Assembly (NCBI GenBank): GCA_963780345.1 | Contig: CAWABU010000001.1 | Coordinates: forward strand, 372,001-436,000 | Direction: 5' to 3' | Length of the DNA: 64,000 bases | Source: PALSA-693 sp963780345 | GTDB lineage: Bacteria; Actinomycetota; Acidimicrobiia; Acidimicrobiales; Palsa-688 | Shown: in pieces, positions 16,369 to 25,861 of the stretch | Numbering within the stretch: the first letter of the stretch is position 1 | Layout of the letters: every line of letters starts with the position of its first letter | Translations under genes and position numbers: made by a program | The notes under the pieces: model-generated | Databases searched by the model: none | Seen by the model: the letters and a program-made list of their open reading frames with translations, nothing else | What the model was told of the DNA's origin: nothing

Positions 16369-16854
16369 ATGCGGTGTCCGCAGTGCTCGAGCATGGACGA
16401 CAAGGTCGTCGACTCGCGCTCGGCGGAAGAAGGTGGGGCCATCCGGCGCAGGCGGGAATGCCTGGCTTGTGGGGGCCGCTTCACGACCTACGAGCGCCTG
16501 GAAGAGGTTCCCTTCGTCGTGGTCAAGCGGTCGGGGCAGCGAGAGCCGTTTGACCGGGCCAAAATCGTCGCCGGTGTGGGCGCGGCCGCCAAGAATCGCC
16601 CGGTCAGTCTCCAGGACATGGAGGGGCTGGCCGCGGAGGCCGAGGAGGAGCTGCGTCTCAGCGGACCCGAGGTCAGCGCTCAGCAGATCGGTGTGGTGGT
16701 GCTGGAGCGCCTGCGGCTCCTCGACGAGGTGACCTACCTGCGTTTCGCCAGCGTCTACAAGGATTTCTCCGGTGCGGTGGACTTCCAGCGGGAAGCGGTG
16801 CTGCTGACCAAGGCCACCGCCCCCAAGCGATCCGAAGCCCCACGGCGCGGCTGA
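16369..16854 (+). CDS. nrdR: Ribonucleotide reductase transcriptional repressor NrdR
   Basis: Zinc-ribbon/ATP-cone repressor of ribonucleotide reductase genes; it senses ATP/dATP and binds NrdR boxes. The start ATG 16369 gives the hallmark N terminus MRCPQC; the second zinc pair is CLACGG. The ATP cone follows from VVVKRSGQREPFDRAKI. Length 161 residues, normal. An upstream GTG (16327) is in frame but would add a non-conserved extension. Its position after lexA and the LysM gene is as in mycobacteria. No ribonucleotide reductase gene lies in the window. Confidence 0.96.
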   Translation: MRCPQCSSMDDKVVDSRSAEEGGAIRRRRECLACGGRFTTYERLEEVPFVVVKRSGQREPFDRAKIVAGVGAAAKNRPVSLQDMEGLAAEAEEELRLSGPEVSAQQIGVVVLERLRLLDEVTYLRFASVYKDFSGAVDFQREAVLLTKATAPKRSEAPRRG

Positions 16855-16993
16855 GTTGCGCCGCGGCCAAGATCCGGCCTTGGTGTCATATGGCCACGAC
16901 CACTCCCGGTTGCGAAGGACCCGAGGCTGTGGCGGGTAGCGTTCGCAACGTGGTGGGTTAAGTCGCGCCGCCCGGACGATAAGGAGGAACCCG

Positions 16994-18019
<1,026 letters not shown>

Positions 18020-18025
<6 letters not shown>

Positions 18026-18383
18026 TGGGCCGCCTGCGAACTCGACGCCGGAAACTCGCGGCCAGCTGTCGTCATGCGACCAGGCATTCTGATGGCCGAG
18101 TTTCCGGCGTCGAGTTTCTGGCCAGGCCCACTGGCCGGCTCGGGCCGGCCCGACGGGCGAGGCGCGACCGCAGCCCCGACGCCACCAGATCTTGCCGGCC
18201 CTTACTGTCGCGAATCATGCCCTTCGAGCTTTACTGGCGCGATCAGTGCCCGGTTGAAGCGGGGCGCGCGCCAGTAAAGGTCTGACTTCGGCCCACAATC
18301 CAACCGGCTCGGCCTTGCTCTGGCGACCAGGCATTCTGATGGCCGAGTTTCCGGCGTCGAGTTTCTGGCCGGCCCACTAGCCG
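18020..18383. repeat. 364-bp element with ~43-bp terminal inverted repeats
   Basis: The left end (18020-18063) and right end (18341-18382) are inverted copies sharing GGCTAGTGGGCC and an exact 18-bp CTCGACGCCGGAAACTCG arm. A 61-bp direct copy of the right end occurs internally (18076-18136 versus 18323-18383, nearly identical). Between them, 18229-18241 and 18267-18279 form a perfect 13-bp stem (CTTTACTGGCGCG). No protein-coding content is evident. The form suggests a MITE-like or REP-type element, or a compound terminator. The pfk stop codon lies inside the left arm. Confidence 0.75.
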
Positions 18384-18419
18384 GATCCCGTCTGAGCTCG
18401 ACACCGCCGACATCGCCCC

Positions 18420-18509
18420 CGGCCAAACCCGACGCGGCCGAACTCGACGCGGCCAACCTCGCCCCGGCCAAGCTCGCCCCGGCCAGACTCGACGCCATCG
18501 AACCCGACG
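18420..18509. repeat. 6 x 15-bp tandem repeat
   Basis: Units of the type CGGCCAACCTCGCCC, varying at a few positions, run from 18420 to 18509, just beyond the stop codon of the inositol monophosphatase-like gene. No gene is recognised here. Confidence 0.8.
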
Positions 18510-18525
18510 GCGGCACCCGACGTCC

Positions 18526-19377
18526 CTACCAGTGCTTCGGTTCCGGTCCCGCCGGAATGTCGGTGGCGCCGGCGGCTGTCAGCAAGGCGGAGAAGGCGTC
18601 GAACAGCTCCGGCGTCGTGGCCACGATGAGCCGGCCCGGGAAGGTCTCCACCCTCCCTCCGGCCTCGGCGCAGATGAGCGCGCCGGCGGCCAGATCCCAG
18701 GGATTGAGTCCCCACTCGTAGTAGGCGTCATACCGTCCCCCGGCCGTCCAGCACAGGTCGAGGGAGGCGGCACCGAACCGGCGGAGGTCGCGGACGCGGG
18801 GCAGCACATGGGCTGCGACCCCGCCTTGCCATTCGCGGCGGGCGGGCTGGTAGCCGAAGCCGGTGGCGACCAGAGCGGTGGAGAGGGTCGACCGGCCGGA
18901 GGCCACCCGGCAGGGCCGGCCGTTGCGCCGGGCGCCCCAGCCGGCGACGGCCGCCCAGGTCTCCTGGCGCGACGGATCCATGACGATCCCGACCTGGGGC
19001 ACCCCGTCGATCTCGGCCGCCAGGGATACCGCGAACTGCGGAATCCCGAAGAGGAAGTTCGTGGTCCCATCGAGCGGGTCCACAACCCACCTGACCCCCG
19101 AGGAGCCGGGCCGGGTCGTGCCCTCCTCCGCGAGCAGGCCGTCGTGAGGACGGTGCGAGGCCAGGACCCGCGACACCGCTTCCTCCGCCCCCCGGTCCAC
19201 CTCCGACACCATGTCGGTGGCCGAGGATTTGGTGTCCACCGAGCGGGGCGGGCCGTCGAGGCCCTGCTGCAGTACCGCCGCCGCCGCGGTCGAGCAGGCC
19301 AGGGCGACCGCGGCCAGCTCGGCCAGAAGGGCATTGCGGGGCCCGTGGTCGGGCGGCGGGCCGAACACGTCGGACAC
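18526..19377 (-). CDS. Inositol monophosphatase family protein (HisN/SuhB-like)
   Basis: Mg2+-dependent phosphatase of the FIG superfamily. All three metal-site motifs are present: LLAEEG, WVVDPLDGTTNFLFG and WDLAAGALICAEAGG. About 283 residues from GTG 19377. The in-frame region extends further upstream, but it would run into the divergent threonine aldolase gene; other starts (for example TTG near 19413) are possible. Actinobacterial relatives include histidinol-phosphatase HisN and inositol-1-phosphatases; nothing here separates these, as no his genes are near. It ends at the 15-bp repeat array. Confidence 0.87.
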   Translation of the reverse strand: MSDVFGPPPDHGPRNALLAELAAVALACSTAAAAVLQQGLDGPPRSVDTKSSATDMVSEVDRGAEEAVSRVLASHRPHDGLLAEEGTTRPGSSGVRWVVDPLDGTTNFLFGIPQFAVSLAAEIDGVPQVGIVMDPSRQETWAAVAGWGARRNGRPCRVASGRSTLSTALVATGFGYQPARREWQGGVAAHVLPRVRDLRRFGAASLDLCWTAGGRYDAYYEWGLNPWDLAAGALICAEAGGRVETFPGRLIVATTPELFDAFSALLTAAGATDIPAGPEPKHW

Positions 19378-19431
19378 CGTCGCCTCGGGCAGGAAGCTTT
19401 CCGGGGAGGTCAACAAGGACCAGTTGTAGCG

Positions 19432-19437
19432 TACGGT
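19432..19437 (+). promoter_or_regulatory. -10 box for leaderless threonine aldolase transcript
   Basis: TACGGT ends exactly six bases before the GTG at 19444 and no ribosome-binding site is visible, matching the leaderless pattern used elsewhere in the window. Confidence 0.5.
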
Positions 19438-19443
19438 GGCGCG

Positions 19444-20460
19444 GTGCTGGTCGACCTGCGCTCCGACACCGTCACCCGACCCACCCCTGAGATGCGCCGG
19501 GCCATGGCCGATGCCGAGGTCGGTGACGATCAATACGGCGAGGATCCGACCGTCAACCGGTTGCAGGACACTTTCGCCGAGCTGACCGGGACCGATTGGG
19601 CCCTGTTGGTCCCGTCGGGCACCATGGCCAATCAGATCGCTCTACGGGTGCTCGTCCGGCCCGGCGACGCGGTCGTCGCCGGGGCCCGGCAGCACCTGGT
19701 GTTGTACGAAGCCGGCGCCGGTCCCCGTAACGCGGGCGTGACCTGGCTGACCCTGCCCGACGACGGCGGCAGCTTCGACGCCGGGGCGGTGACCGGACTG
19801 ATCGAGGCGGGCGCCCACCACCAGCCGCCGGTGGCGGCCATCGCCGTCGAGGACACGCACATGGCGGCGGGCGGCTCGGTTTGGGACCCTGACCGGCTGG
19901 CGGCGGTCAGCGAGGTAGCCGGTCGCCACCGCCTCCCGGTCCATCTCGACGGGGCCCGCCTCTGGCATTCGGCTATTGCCAGCGGGCAGACGCTCGAAGA
20001 GCGAGCCGCGCCGGCGACGACGGTCACCTGCTGCCTCTCCAAGGGTCTCGGTGCGCCGGTCGGATCGGTGCTCGCCGGGCCGGCAAACCTCATGGCGGCG
20101 GCCGTACTGGAACGCAAGCGGCTCGGCGGCGCCATGCGGCAGTCCGGGGTCATCGCCGCAGCCGGCCTGGTTGCCATTCACCGGGGTTTCGATCGACTGG
20201 CGGAGGATCACCTGCGGGCCCGCCGCCTCGCCGGTGCGGTGGCGGAGCGCTGGCCGGAGGCGGGACTCGATCCGAAAACCGTCGCCACCAATATCGTCCT
20301 CTTTGCCCACGCCGATCCCCGCGCCCTCCTCGCACATTTCCAAGCCGACGGTGTGCTGGCCGGCACCGTGGCTCCCGGGGTGGTCCGCCTGGTCACGCAC
20401 GCCGATGTCGACGATGAGGGCATAGAGCAGGCGCTTCGCTCGATCGCACGCGCCCCCTAG
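19444..20460 (+). CDS. Low-specificity L-threonine aldolase
   Basis: PLP enzyme splitting L-threonine/allo-threonine to glycine and acetaldehyde. The family N terminus is DLRSDTVTRPTPEMRRAM, followed by GEDPTVNRL, VPSGTMANQIAL, VHLDGARLWHSA and CCLSKGLGAPVGSVLAG, with the PLP Lys near residue 200. Length 338. GTG 19444 is the first codon of the conserved VLVDLRSDT and fits the leaderless promoter. A larger open frame upstream is an antisense shadow of the phosphatase gene. Confidence 0.93.
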   Translation: MLVDLRSDTVTRPTPEMRRAMADAEVGDDQYGEDPTVNRLQDTFAELTGTDWALLVPSGTMANQIALRVLVRPGDAVVAGARQHLVLYEAGAGPRNAGVTWLTLPDDGGSFDAGAVTGLIEAGAHHQPPVAAIAVEDTHMAAGGSVWDPDRLAAVSEVAGRHRLPVHLDGARLWHSAIASGQTLEERAAPATTVTCCLSKGLGAPVGSVLAGPANLMAAAVLERKRLGGAMRQSGVIAAAGLVAIHRGFDRLAEDHLRARRLAGAVAERWPEAGLDPKTVATNIVLFAHADPRALLAHFQADGVLAGTVAPGVVRLVTHADVDDEGIEQALRSIARAP

Positions 20461-20512
20461 CGGGCGGCCCGATGAGCCCTCTGCGTTTGGTCGGGCCGGC
20501 CGGGCGCCCGAC

Positions 20513-20562
20513 TACTGTTTGGGCGTGGCTACTGTCGGGCTGGCCGTGGCTATCGTCTGGCC
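20513..20562 (+). promoter_or_regulatory. Triplicated promoter-start module before the PIG-L gene
   Basis: Three related modules stand in tandem: TACTGT (20513), TACTGT (20530) and TATCGT (20551), each followed by a GTG after 6, 10 and 6 bases. Only the last GTG (20563) opens the gene. The duplicated unit is roughly CGTGGCTA-x-TGTC-x-GGCTGGC. Confidence 0.45.
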
Positions 20563-21270
20563 GTGGCCGACCTGGTGAGCGAGGTGCCCGGCCGGGTCCT
20601 CGCCGTTTACGCGCATCCCGACGATCCCGATGTGTCGGCCGGCGGGACGCTGGCCCGGTGGGCAGCCGGCGGCGCCGCGGTCCACGTCTGCATTTGCGCC
20701 GATGGCGACAAGGGGTCTCTGGATCCGGCGACGGATCCGGCTCAGCTGGTGGTCCGGCGGCGAGCGGAGGTGGCCGCGTCGGGTGCCATCCTGGGTATCA
20801 CCAGCCACCACTGGCTGGGGTTCTGTGACGGAGAGCTCGAAGATGACCGGGTGTTGCGGGCCAAACTGGTCGCCCTGGTCCGGGAAGTGCGCCCCGACGC
20901 GGTGGTCGCACCCGACCCGACGGCCATCTACTTCGGACGGCATTACGTCAACCACCGGGATCATCGGGTGGTCGGCTGGGCGGCTCTCGACGCGGTGACC
21001 CCGGCGGCGGGCAACCCGCATTATTTTCCGGAGGCCGGCCCCCCGCATCAGGTCGGAGCGGTGTACCTGTCGGGGACGCTCGAGCCCGACGTTCTGGTCG
21101 ACATCTCCGAGACCATCGACGTCAAGGCTGCGGCCATCGCGTGCCACTCCAGCCAGGTAGGAGACAGCGGGGAGTGGTTGCGGGGTGCGGTCCGCCAGCG
21201 GGCGGAAGACGCCGGACGCGGGGCGGCGGTCCGTTTCGCCGAGGCTTACCGGCTGGTCCAGCTGGGCTGA
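20563..21270 (+). CDS. PIG-L family N-acetylglucosaminyl deacetylase (MshB/Mca-like)
   Basis: Zinc LmbE-type deacetylase. The metal motif AHPDD is at residues 17-21, with the third ligand in HYVNHRDHR; ADGDKGS follows the first half. Relatives in actinobacteria deacetylate GlcNAc-inositol (MshB) or cleave mycothiol S-conjugates (Mca). At 235 residues it is shorter than MshB (about 300), so the exact substrate is open. Leaderless start at GTG 20563 (TATCGT six bases upstream). Tandem repeats begin in its last codons. Confidence 0.85.
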   Translation: MADLVSEVPGRVLAVYAHPDDPDVSAGGTLARWAAGGAAVHVCICADGDKGSLDPATDPAQLVVRRRAEVAASGAILGITSHHWLGFCDGELEDDRVLRAKLVALVREVRPDAVVAPDPTAIYFGRHYVNHRDHRVVGWAALDAVTPAAGNPHYFPEAGPPHQVGAVYLSGTLEPDVLVDISETIDVKAAAIACHSSQVGDSGEWLRGAVRQRAEDAGRGAAVRFAEAYRLVQLG

Positions 21271-21324
21271 CGGCTGGTGCTGATAGCTGGGCTGACGGCT
21301 GGTGCGGCTGGGCTGACGGCTGGT
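21261..21324 (+). repeat. 3 x 18-bp repeat at the end of the PIG-L gene
   Basis: GCTGGGCTGACGGCTGGT occurs at 21261, 21286 and 21307; the first copy contains the PIG-L stop codon. Degenerate copies continue to about 21390. No gene is seen between 21271 and 21497. Confidence 0.85.
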
Positions 21325-21485
21325 CCGGCTGGGCCGACGCGCCTGATTCGGACGGGCCTGACGGCTGGCTCGGCGGGGCTGGAGGGGCCCACCGGCCCGA
21401 CCCTTGCCGTTCTTTCGAGGGACGGGCCCGGGGAACGCCGGATCAAATCCATCCGCCACCGCGCCGATCGGGCCTCCGGCTCTGG

Positions 21486-21491
21486 CAGACT
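21486..21491 (+). promoter_or_regulatory. -10 box for leaderless dinB transcript
   Basis: CAGACT ends exactly six bases before the dinB GTG (21498). No LexA box is visible in the 230 bases upstream, so SOS control is not evident. Confidence 0.4.
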
Positions 21492-21497
21492 GCGGAC

Positions 21498-22817
21498 GTG
21501 CCGCCGGATCAGGCGACCAGGACCATCCTGCACGTCGACATGGACGCGTTTTACGCCGCGGTGGAAGTTCTCGATCGGACCGAACTGGCGGGCCAGCCGG
21601 TCATCGTCGGTGGAACGGGTCGGCGGGGCGTGGTGGCCTCCTGCAGCTATGAGGCCCGGGCCTACGGGGTGCGCTCGGCCATGCCCTCCATCCGGGCTCG
21701 CCAACTCTGTCCGCAGGCCATTTTCCTCGCCGGTCGCTTCCATCGCTATGCCGAGATCAGCGAACGCATTCACGCCGTGTTCCTGGACTTCACGCCCCTC
21801 GTGGAGGGCATCTCCCTCGATGAGGCCTTCCTCGACGTGACCGGTGCGGAGCGGATGTTCGGGCCGGCGCCGGAGATCGCCGCCGCCGTCCGCACCCGGA
21901 TCGGCGGTGAGCTCGGGCTGTCGTGCTCCGTCGGTGTGGCCCCGGTGAAGTTTCTGGCCAAGCTCGCGTCGGAAGCAGCCAAGCCGCACGCCAGTGTCCA
22001 CGGCGCCATCCCCGGCCCCGGCATCGTCGTGATCCAGCCCGGCGAGGAGTTGTCGTTTCTACATCCGCTGCCGATCGAGGCGCTCTGGGGCGTGGGGCCG
22101 GCCACCTCTACCCGGCTGCGCAGCCTGGGGGTGTCCACCGTCGGCGACCTGGCCAACGTGCCGGCGGGGGTGCTCGAGCGCGCCCTCGGCCGGGCCCACG
22201 GCCGGCAACTGGAACAACTGGCCCGCGGCGTCGACGAGCGGTCCGTCGAGCCCGATCGCGCCGTCAAGTCGGTGAGCCATGAGGAGACCTATCCGGTCGA
22301 CCTCTACGACCGGGCCGAGCTCCGCCGGGAGGTTGTGAAAATGGCCGATTCCGTGGCGAGCCGCCTCCGTCGGGCCGGCCTGGCGGGCCGAACCGTCACC
22401 CTGAAAGTTCGGACGGCCGACTTCACGACCCGCACCCGGTCGAGAAGCGGACCAGAATGTGTCACGGACGCGCCGGCGATCGCGGCGCGAGCCGTGATCC
22501 TGCTCGACGGCGAGGATCTGAGTCCTGGCGTGCGGCTGCTTGGCGTGGGCGTCTCGAATCTGACCGATATAGGTGCCGCGGCGGCCCACCAAATGCGGCT
22601 CGATCTTGACGGGTCCGCAGGTGGCGGGGACGACCCGGATCGTTCCTGGCAGGACGCCTCGCGGGCCATCGACGCCATCCGGGGCCGATACGGCGACGGC
22701 TCGGTCGGACCGGCCACCCTGCTCGGGCCGGACGGCGTGGGCGTGAAGCGCCCCGGCGATACCCAGTGGGGGCCGGCTGCGGGCGGCGAGCCCGGTGCCC
22801 CGTCGCCCGGAGGGTGA
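21498..22817 (+). CDS. dinB: DNA polymerase IV (Y family)
   Basis: Translesion polymerase of 439 residues. The palm acidic residues lie in HVDMDAFYAAVE and SLDEAFLDVTG; CSVGVAPVKFLAKLASE, a helix-hairpin-helix segment (WGVGPATSTRLRSLG) and the little-finger domain follow (KSVSHEETYPVDL). GTG 21498 gives MPPDQATRTILHVD. The C terminus is Gly/Pro-rich and lacks an obvious beta-clamp box in the last residues. There is no SOS box nearby, so it may be constitutive. Confidence 0.94.
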   Translation: MPPDQATRTILHVDMDAFYAAVEVLDRTELAGQPVIVGGTGRRGVVASCSYEARAYGVRSAMPSIRARQLCPQAIFLAGRFHRYAEISERIHAVFLDFTPLVEGISLDEAFLDVTGAERMFGPAPEIAAAVRTRIGGELGLSCSVGVAPVKFLAKLASEAAKPHASVHGAIPGPGIVVIQPGEELSFLHPLPIEALWGVGPATSTRLRSLGVSTVGDLANVPAGVLERALGRAHGRQLEQLARGVDERSVEPDRAVKSVSHEETYPVDLYDRAELRREVVKMADSVASRLRRAGLAGRTVTLKVRTADFTTRTRSRSGPECVTDAPAIAARAVILLDGEDLSPGVRLLGVGVSNLTDIGAAAAHQMRLDLDGSAGGGDDPDRSWQDASRAIDAIRGRYGDGSVGPATLLGPDGVGVKRPGDTQWGPAAGGEPGAPSPGG

Positions 22818-22897
22818 CGTCAAGCGGCCGATGAAATATCGAGCGCGTTGCTGTAGGTTGCGAGGGGCGCGAAGATGGCGTCGACGGAGGGCTCAAG

Positions 22898-23275
22898 GTG
22901 CCGCTGAACGAAAACGAAGAGCGCATACTGCAGGAGATCGAGCAGCGTTTCCTGGCACACGACCCCGAGTCCGCCAACCGGCTCGGTTCCACCACCCTTC
23001 CGAAATATCTCGCCCGCAATTGTCGATGGGCTGCGCTCGGGTTCCTGGTGGGACTGGTCGTGCTGCTCGTCGGGTTCGCCTCGAGCTGGGTGGTCGGGGT
23101 CTTCGGTTTCGCGGTCATGCTCGGCAGCGCCATCGTCCTGACCCACAACGTGCGGCGGATGGGCCAGCACGGTTTCCGACAGTTGAGCGAGACGTTACGG
23201 GGCCGCCACCTCAACGAGGCGATCGATGACGCGACCCGCCGGTTCAAACGCCGCTTCGGAGGCGACGAGACCTGA
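22898..23275 (+). CDS. DUF3040 membrane protein
   Basis: A 125-residue actinobacterial protein with N-terminal PLNENEERILQEIEQ, the typical DUF3040 opening, and two adjacent hydrophobic helices (residues about 43-80) separated by a short turn. GTG 22898 is preceded by GGAGGG (22886-22891) at a six-base spacing. DUF3040 genes often lie near mraZ and the MoxR/DUF58/transglutaminase genes in actinobacteria, as here. Function unknown; a link to cell envelope or division is inferred from location. Confidence 0.9.
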   Translation: MPLNENEERILQEIEQRFLAHDPESANRLGSTTLPKYLARNCRWAALGFLVGLVVLLVGFASSWVVGVFGFAVMLGSAIVLTHNVRRMGQHGFRQLSETLRGRHLNEAIDDATRRFKRRFGGDET

Positions 23276-23374
23276 CCCACTGGCGCGGGTTTCTCGCTCG
23301 CGTCGTCGCCACCGGTCTTCGCCCGACCACCGAGCTCAGCCCTTCTCGCCGGGTCGGGTACCTGGCACCATCAT

Positions 23375-25861
23375 TCAGCGAAAGCCGCGGGCACTCGCAG
23401 GCTTCGTAGGCGAGAACTCCCGGACCATGTCGCGGCCCATCGCGGGGCTACCGAGCACCTGGCCGAACCGGGTCCCGGGGCGCAGTCCGGGGTGCGGAAT
23501 CAGGGCCCAGATGATCAGCTGGCGAGCGGTGGCGCTCCGAAACAGCCCCTGGTGGATCTCGCGGGCGATGGACTTGGCCTCTCGGGCGCGGTCGGCGGGA
23601 ACGGAGGGGGCGAACCTGGCTTCCGTGGCCAGCCGGCCCAACCGGCGCACCCCGCCCGGCAGCCAGGCCGCCGGGTCCCGCAGGCGCCCGACGAGGAGAC
23701 GCCCGGCCCGCTCGGCGAACTCCTGATCCGTTTCGCCAGGCGCGGGCTTGCCGCCCCACCATCCGAGCATGTCGGTCACATCGGCCCAGTAGGAGCGCAC
23801 GAGTGCGGCGGGATCTCGCCGCGCTCGCCATCTCCGGATCAGCCATCCACCCCGGCGCACGGCCGTCACGACCGCCGCCCAGATGGCGAACACCGCCAGA
23901 ATGATCAAGAAGACCGACCACGCCGTGCTGTGGTGACGTGCGGTCGTGGGGCCGGCAGTCGGGGCGCCGGCCCCAGCAGCTCCCGCCGTCCCGCCGCCGG
24001 CACCCAGGCCGGGCGGGAGCTGGAGTCCCTTCGGAATCGCCGGGGATTCAGAAGCGGGCGTCGGGGACCCACTGCCGCCGCTGTCGGGGGGGGGTGGGGC
24101 ATATCCCTGCGAGGGGGCGTTGACGGAGGTTTTGGTCGGTTCGAACGGCAGCCAGCCGTACTCCGGCCCGAAATAGACCTCGGGCCAGGTGTGGGCATCG
24201 CCATCTGTCACCTGGTAGGTGCCGGTGCTGTTGATTTCGGCGCCAGTGATGAATCCCACCGCCAGCCGGGTTGGCAGTCCGATAGCCCGGGCCAAAACCG
24301 CGTACGCGCCGGCGAACTGCTGGCAGTAGCCCTGCTTGGTGACGAACAGGAAGTTGGTCAACGCAGAGATGCCATAACCGTCGCCCGGCGGATTGAGGTT
24401 GTACAGAAAGCCATTGGCCGGATCCCAGAAATAGTTCTGCAGCGCCAAGGCTCTGTCGTACTCGGTCGTCTGTCCGGCCGTGATGCGCTCGGCCAGGGTC
24501 TTGACCTCCTGGGGCACCGACTTCGGCAGTTGCAGGTAGCGCTTGAACGCACCGCTGACCGGTACCGCGGGCGCCCTCTTCAGTTTCGCCGGGTTGAGGT
24601 CGGAGAGGAACTGGTAGGAGGTAACCGTGTAGGTCAGCCCATTGGACGTGGGGCGCGAGGTGATAAGGCTGCCCGAGACCGGGTCGTAGCTGACGTGACG
24701 AACACCCGAGACCGCGACGGGGGTGAACGAGTCGGGCAGCCACACCGAGTCGAGCCCCTGCACCTGGAACGTCTGCCGAACGGTCCTCGTGCCGGGTGGG
24801 ACCGCCTGGGCGCCGGGCAGCTGATCGCTGAAGCTCCGGTAGGAGTTGGTCGAAACCCAGTCCTGACCGTTGAAGGTGTCGAGGGAGGTCAGGCGCCAGT
24901 ACGACGGCACCGCACTCTGAACCTGGAAGACCTTCGTGTCGAACTGGTTGAGTATGCGGGTGTGCAGGTCCACGACCGGGTTGGGCACCTGGCGGGGACC
25001 GGAGCCGACGTCGCCAAATCCCCCGCGCCACCCGAAGAGGCCGCGCCCTTCAGTTCCACCGGCGAGCGGGGTGAAGACGAGCGCGGCCAGGAGCGAGGCC
25101 GCGGCGGCCAGGCCGCCGGCCCGGATGGCCCAGGCGACGGCCCCGGCCCGCTGGTTGCCGAACCAGGCCTGGCCCGAGCGGTCCACGGTGGCCCGGTGAA
25201 TCACCAGGAAGGCGAGGATGGCGGCCACTTCGAGGGCGACGGTCCATTCCCGGCCTGGCCCCTGGCCGAGGATGCAGCAGACCACGAAGTAGGCAAACGC
25301 AGGGGCGACGGCATAGAGGGCCGAACGCCAACGGAAGGCCGCCCAGTCGCCCAGGATGGCCACGGCCCCCGTTCCCAGCACGGCCAGCAGGGTGTACCCG
25401 GTGGTGGTGGTCACGGGGGTCACCGCGGCGGCGAAGTCCGAGTGCGCCTGCGTCCACGCGGTCCAGAGGTGCGACGCGGTTCCCGCGGCCGGCAGCCCGT
25501 GATACGTCGTGGACGGCAGTACCGTCCAGCCGACGAGGAGCCACAACGCCAGCACGGACAACGCCAGCGCCGCCACCTGCGGAACGCGCCACCGGCGGGC
25601 GGCCCAGCCGATGGCGTGCAGGACGAGGGCCGTGACGAGGACCGGACCGACCCAGCCGTCGTTGGTGAAGACGCGCAGCAGCCCCGCCGCGGAGGCCAGG
25701 GTCAGGACGGTAAGCGACAAGGTGGTGGCCGGATAGCCCTCCTGTTCGGCCGTAAACGGCCGCGGCGGGGCCGGGGTGGCGGGACGAGCCGGGCTGGACG
25801 CCCCACCTCGAGCCGGGCGCGGCGGCTGCGGTGCGGTCCTGGGCGCCCCGGCCGTCAACAT
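23375..25861 (-). CDS. Transglutaminase-like membrane protein (TgpA family)
   Basis: An 828-residue protein: Pro-rich N terminus, several transmembrane helices in the first 240 residues, an extracytoplasmic DUF3488/transglutaminase region, one more membrane helix (WSVFLIILAVFAIWAAVV) and a cytoplasmic DUF4129 tail. The papain-like triad is visible as Cys in QGYCQQFAGAYAVLARA, His in DGDAHTWPEVYF and a following acidic residue. ATG 25861 is preferred over 25876 because GGGAGGGG lies just before it. The gene overlaps DUF58, forming the conserved MoxR-DUF58-TgpA operon. Substrate unknown; a periplasmic envelope role is likely. Confidence 0.92.
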   Translation of the reverse strand: MLTAGAPRTAPQPPRPARGGASSPARPATPAPPRPFTAEQEGYPATTLSLTVLTLASAAGLLRVFTNDGWVGPVLVTALVLHAIGWAARRWRVPQVAALALSVLALWLLVGWTVLPSTTYHGLPAAGTASHLWTAWTQAHSDFAAAVTPVTTTTGYTLLAVLGTGAVAILGDWAAFRWRSALYAVAPAFAYFVVCCILGQGPGREWTVALEVAAILAFLVIHRATVDRSGQAWFGNQRAGAVAWAIRAGGLAAAASLLAALVFTPLAGGTEGRGLFGWRGGFGDVGSGPRQVPNPVVDLHTRILNQFDTKVFQVQSAVPSYWRLTSLDTFNGQDWVSTNSYRSFSDQLPGAQAVPPGTRTVRQTFQVQGLDSVWLPDSFTPVAVSGVRHVSYDPVSGSLITSRPTSNGLTYTVTSYQFLSDLNPAKLKRAPAVPVSGAFKRYLQLPKSVPQEVKTLAERITAGQTTEYDRALALQNYFWDPANGFLYNLNPPGDGYGISALTNFLFVTKQGYCQQFAGAYAVLARAIGLPTRLAVGFITGAEINSTGTYQVTDGDAHTWPEVYFGPEYGWLPFEPTKTSVNAPSQGYAPPPPDSGGSGSPTPASESPAIPKGLQLPPGLGAGGGTAGAAGAGAPTAGPTTARHHSTAWSVFLIILAVFAIWAAVVTAVRRGGWLIRRWRARRDPAALVRSYWADVTDMLGWWGGKPAPGETDQEFAERAGRLLVGRLRDPAAWLPGGVRRLGRLATEARFAPSVPADRAREAKSIAREIHQGLFRSATARQLIIWALIPHPGLRPGTRFGQVLGSPAMGRDMVREFSPTKPASARGFR

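Noticed and set aside
18532..19443. Upstream part of the threonine aldolase frame
   Set aside because: Antisense to the phosphatase gene; the conserved aldolase N terminus begins at GTG 19444.
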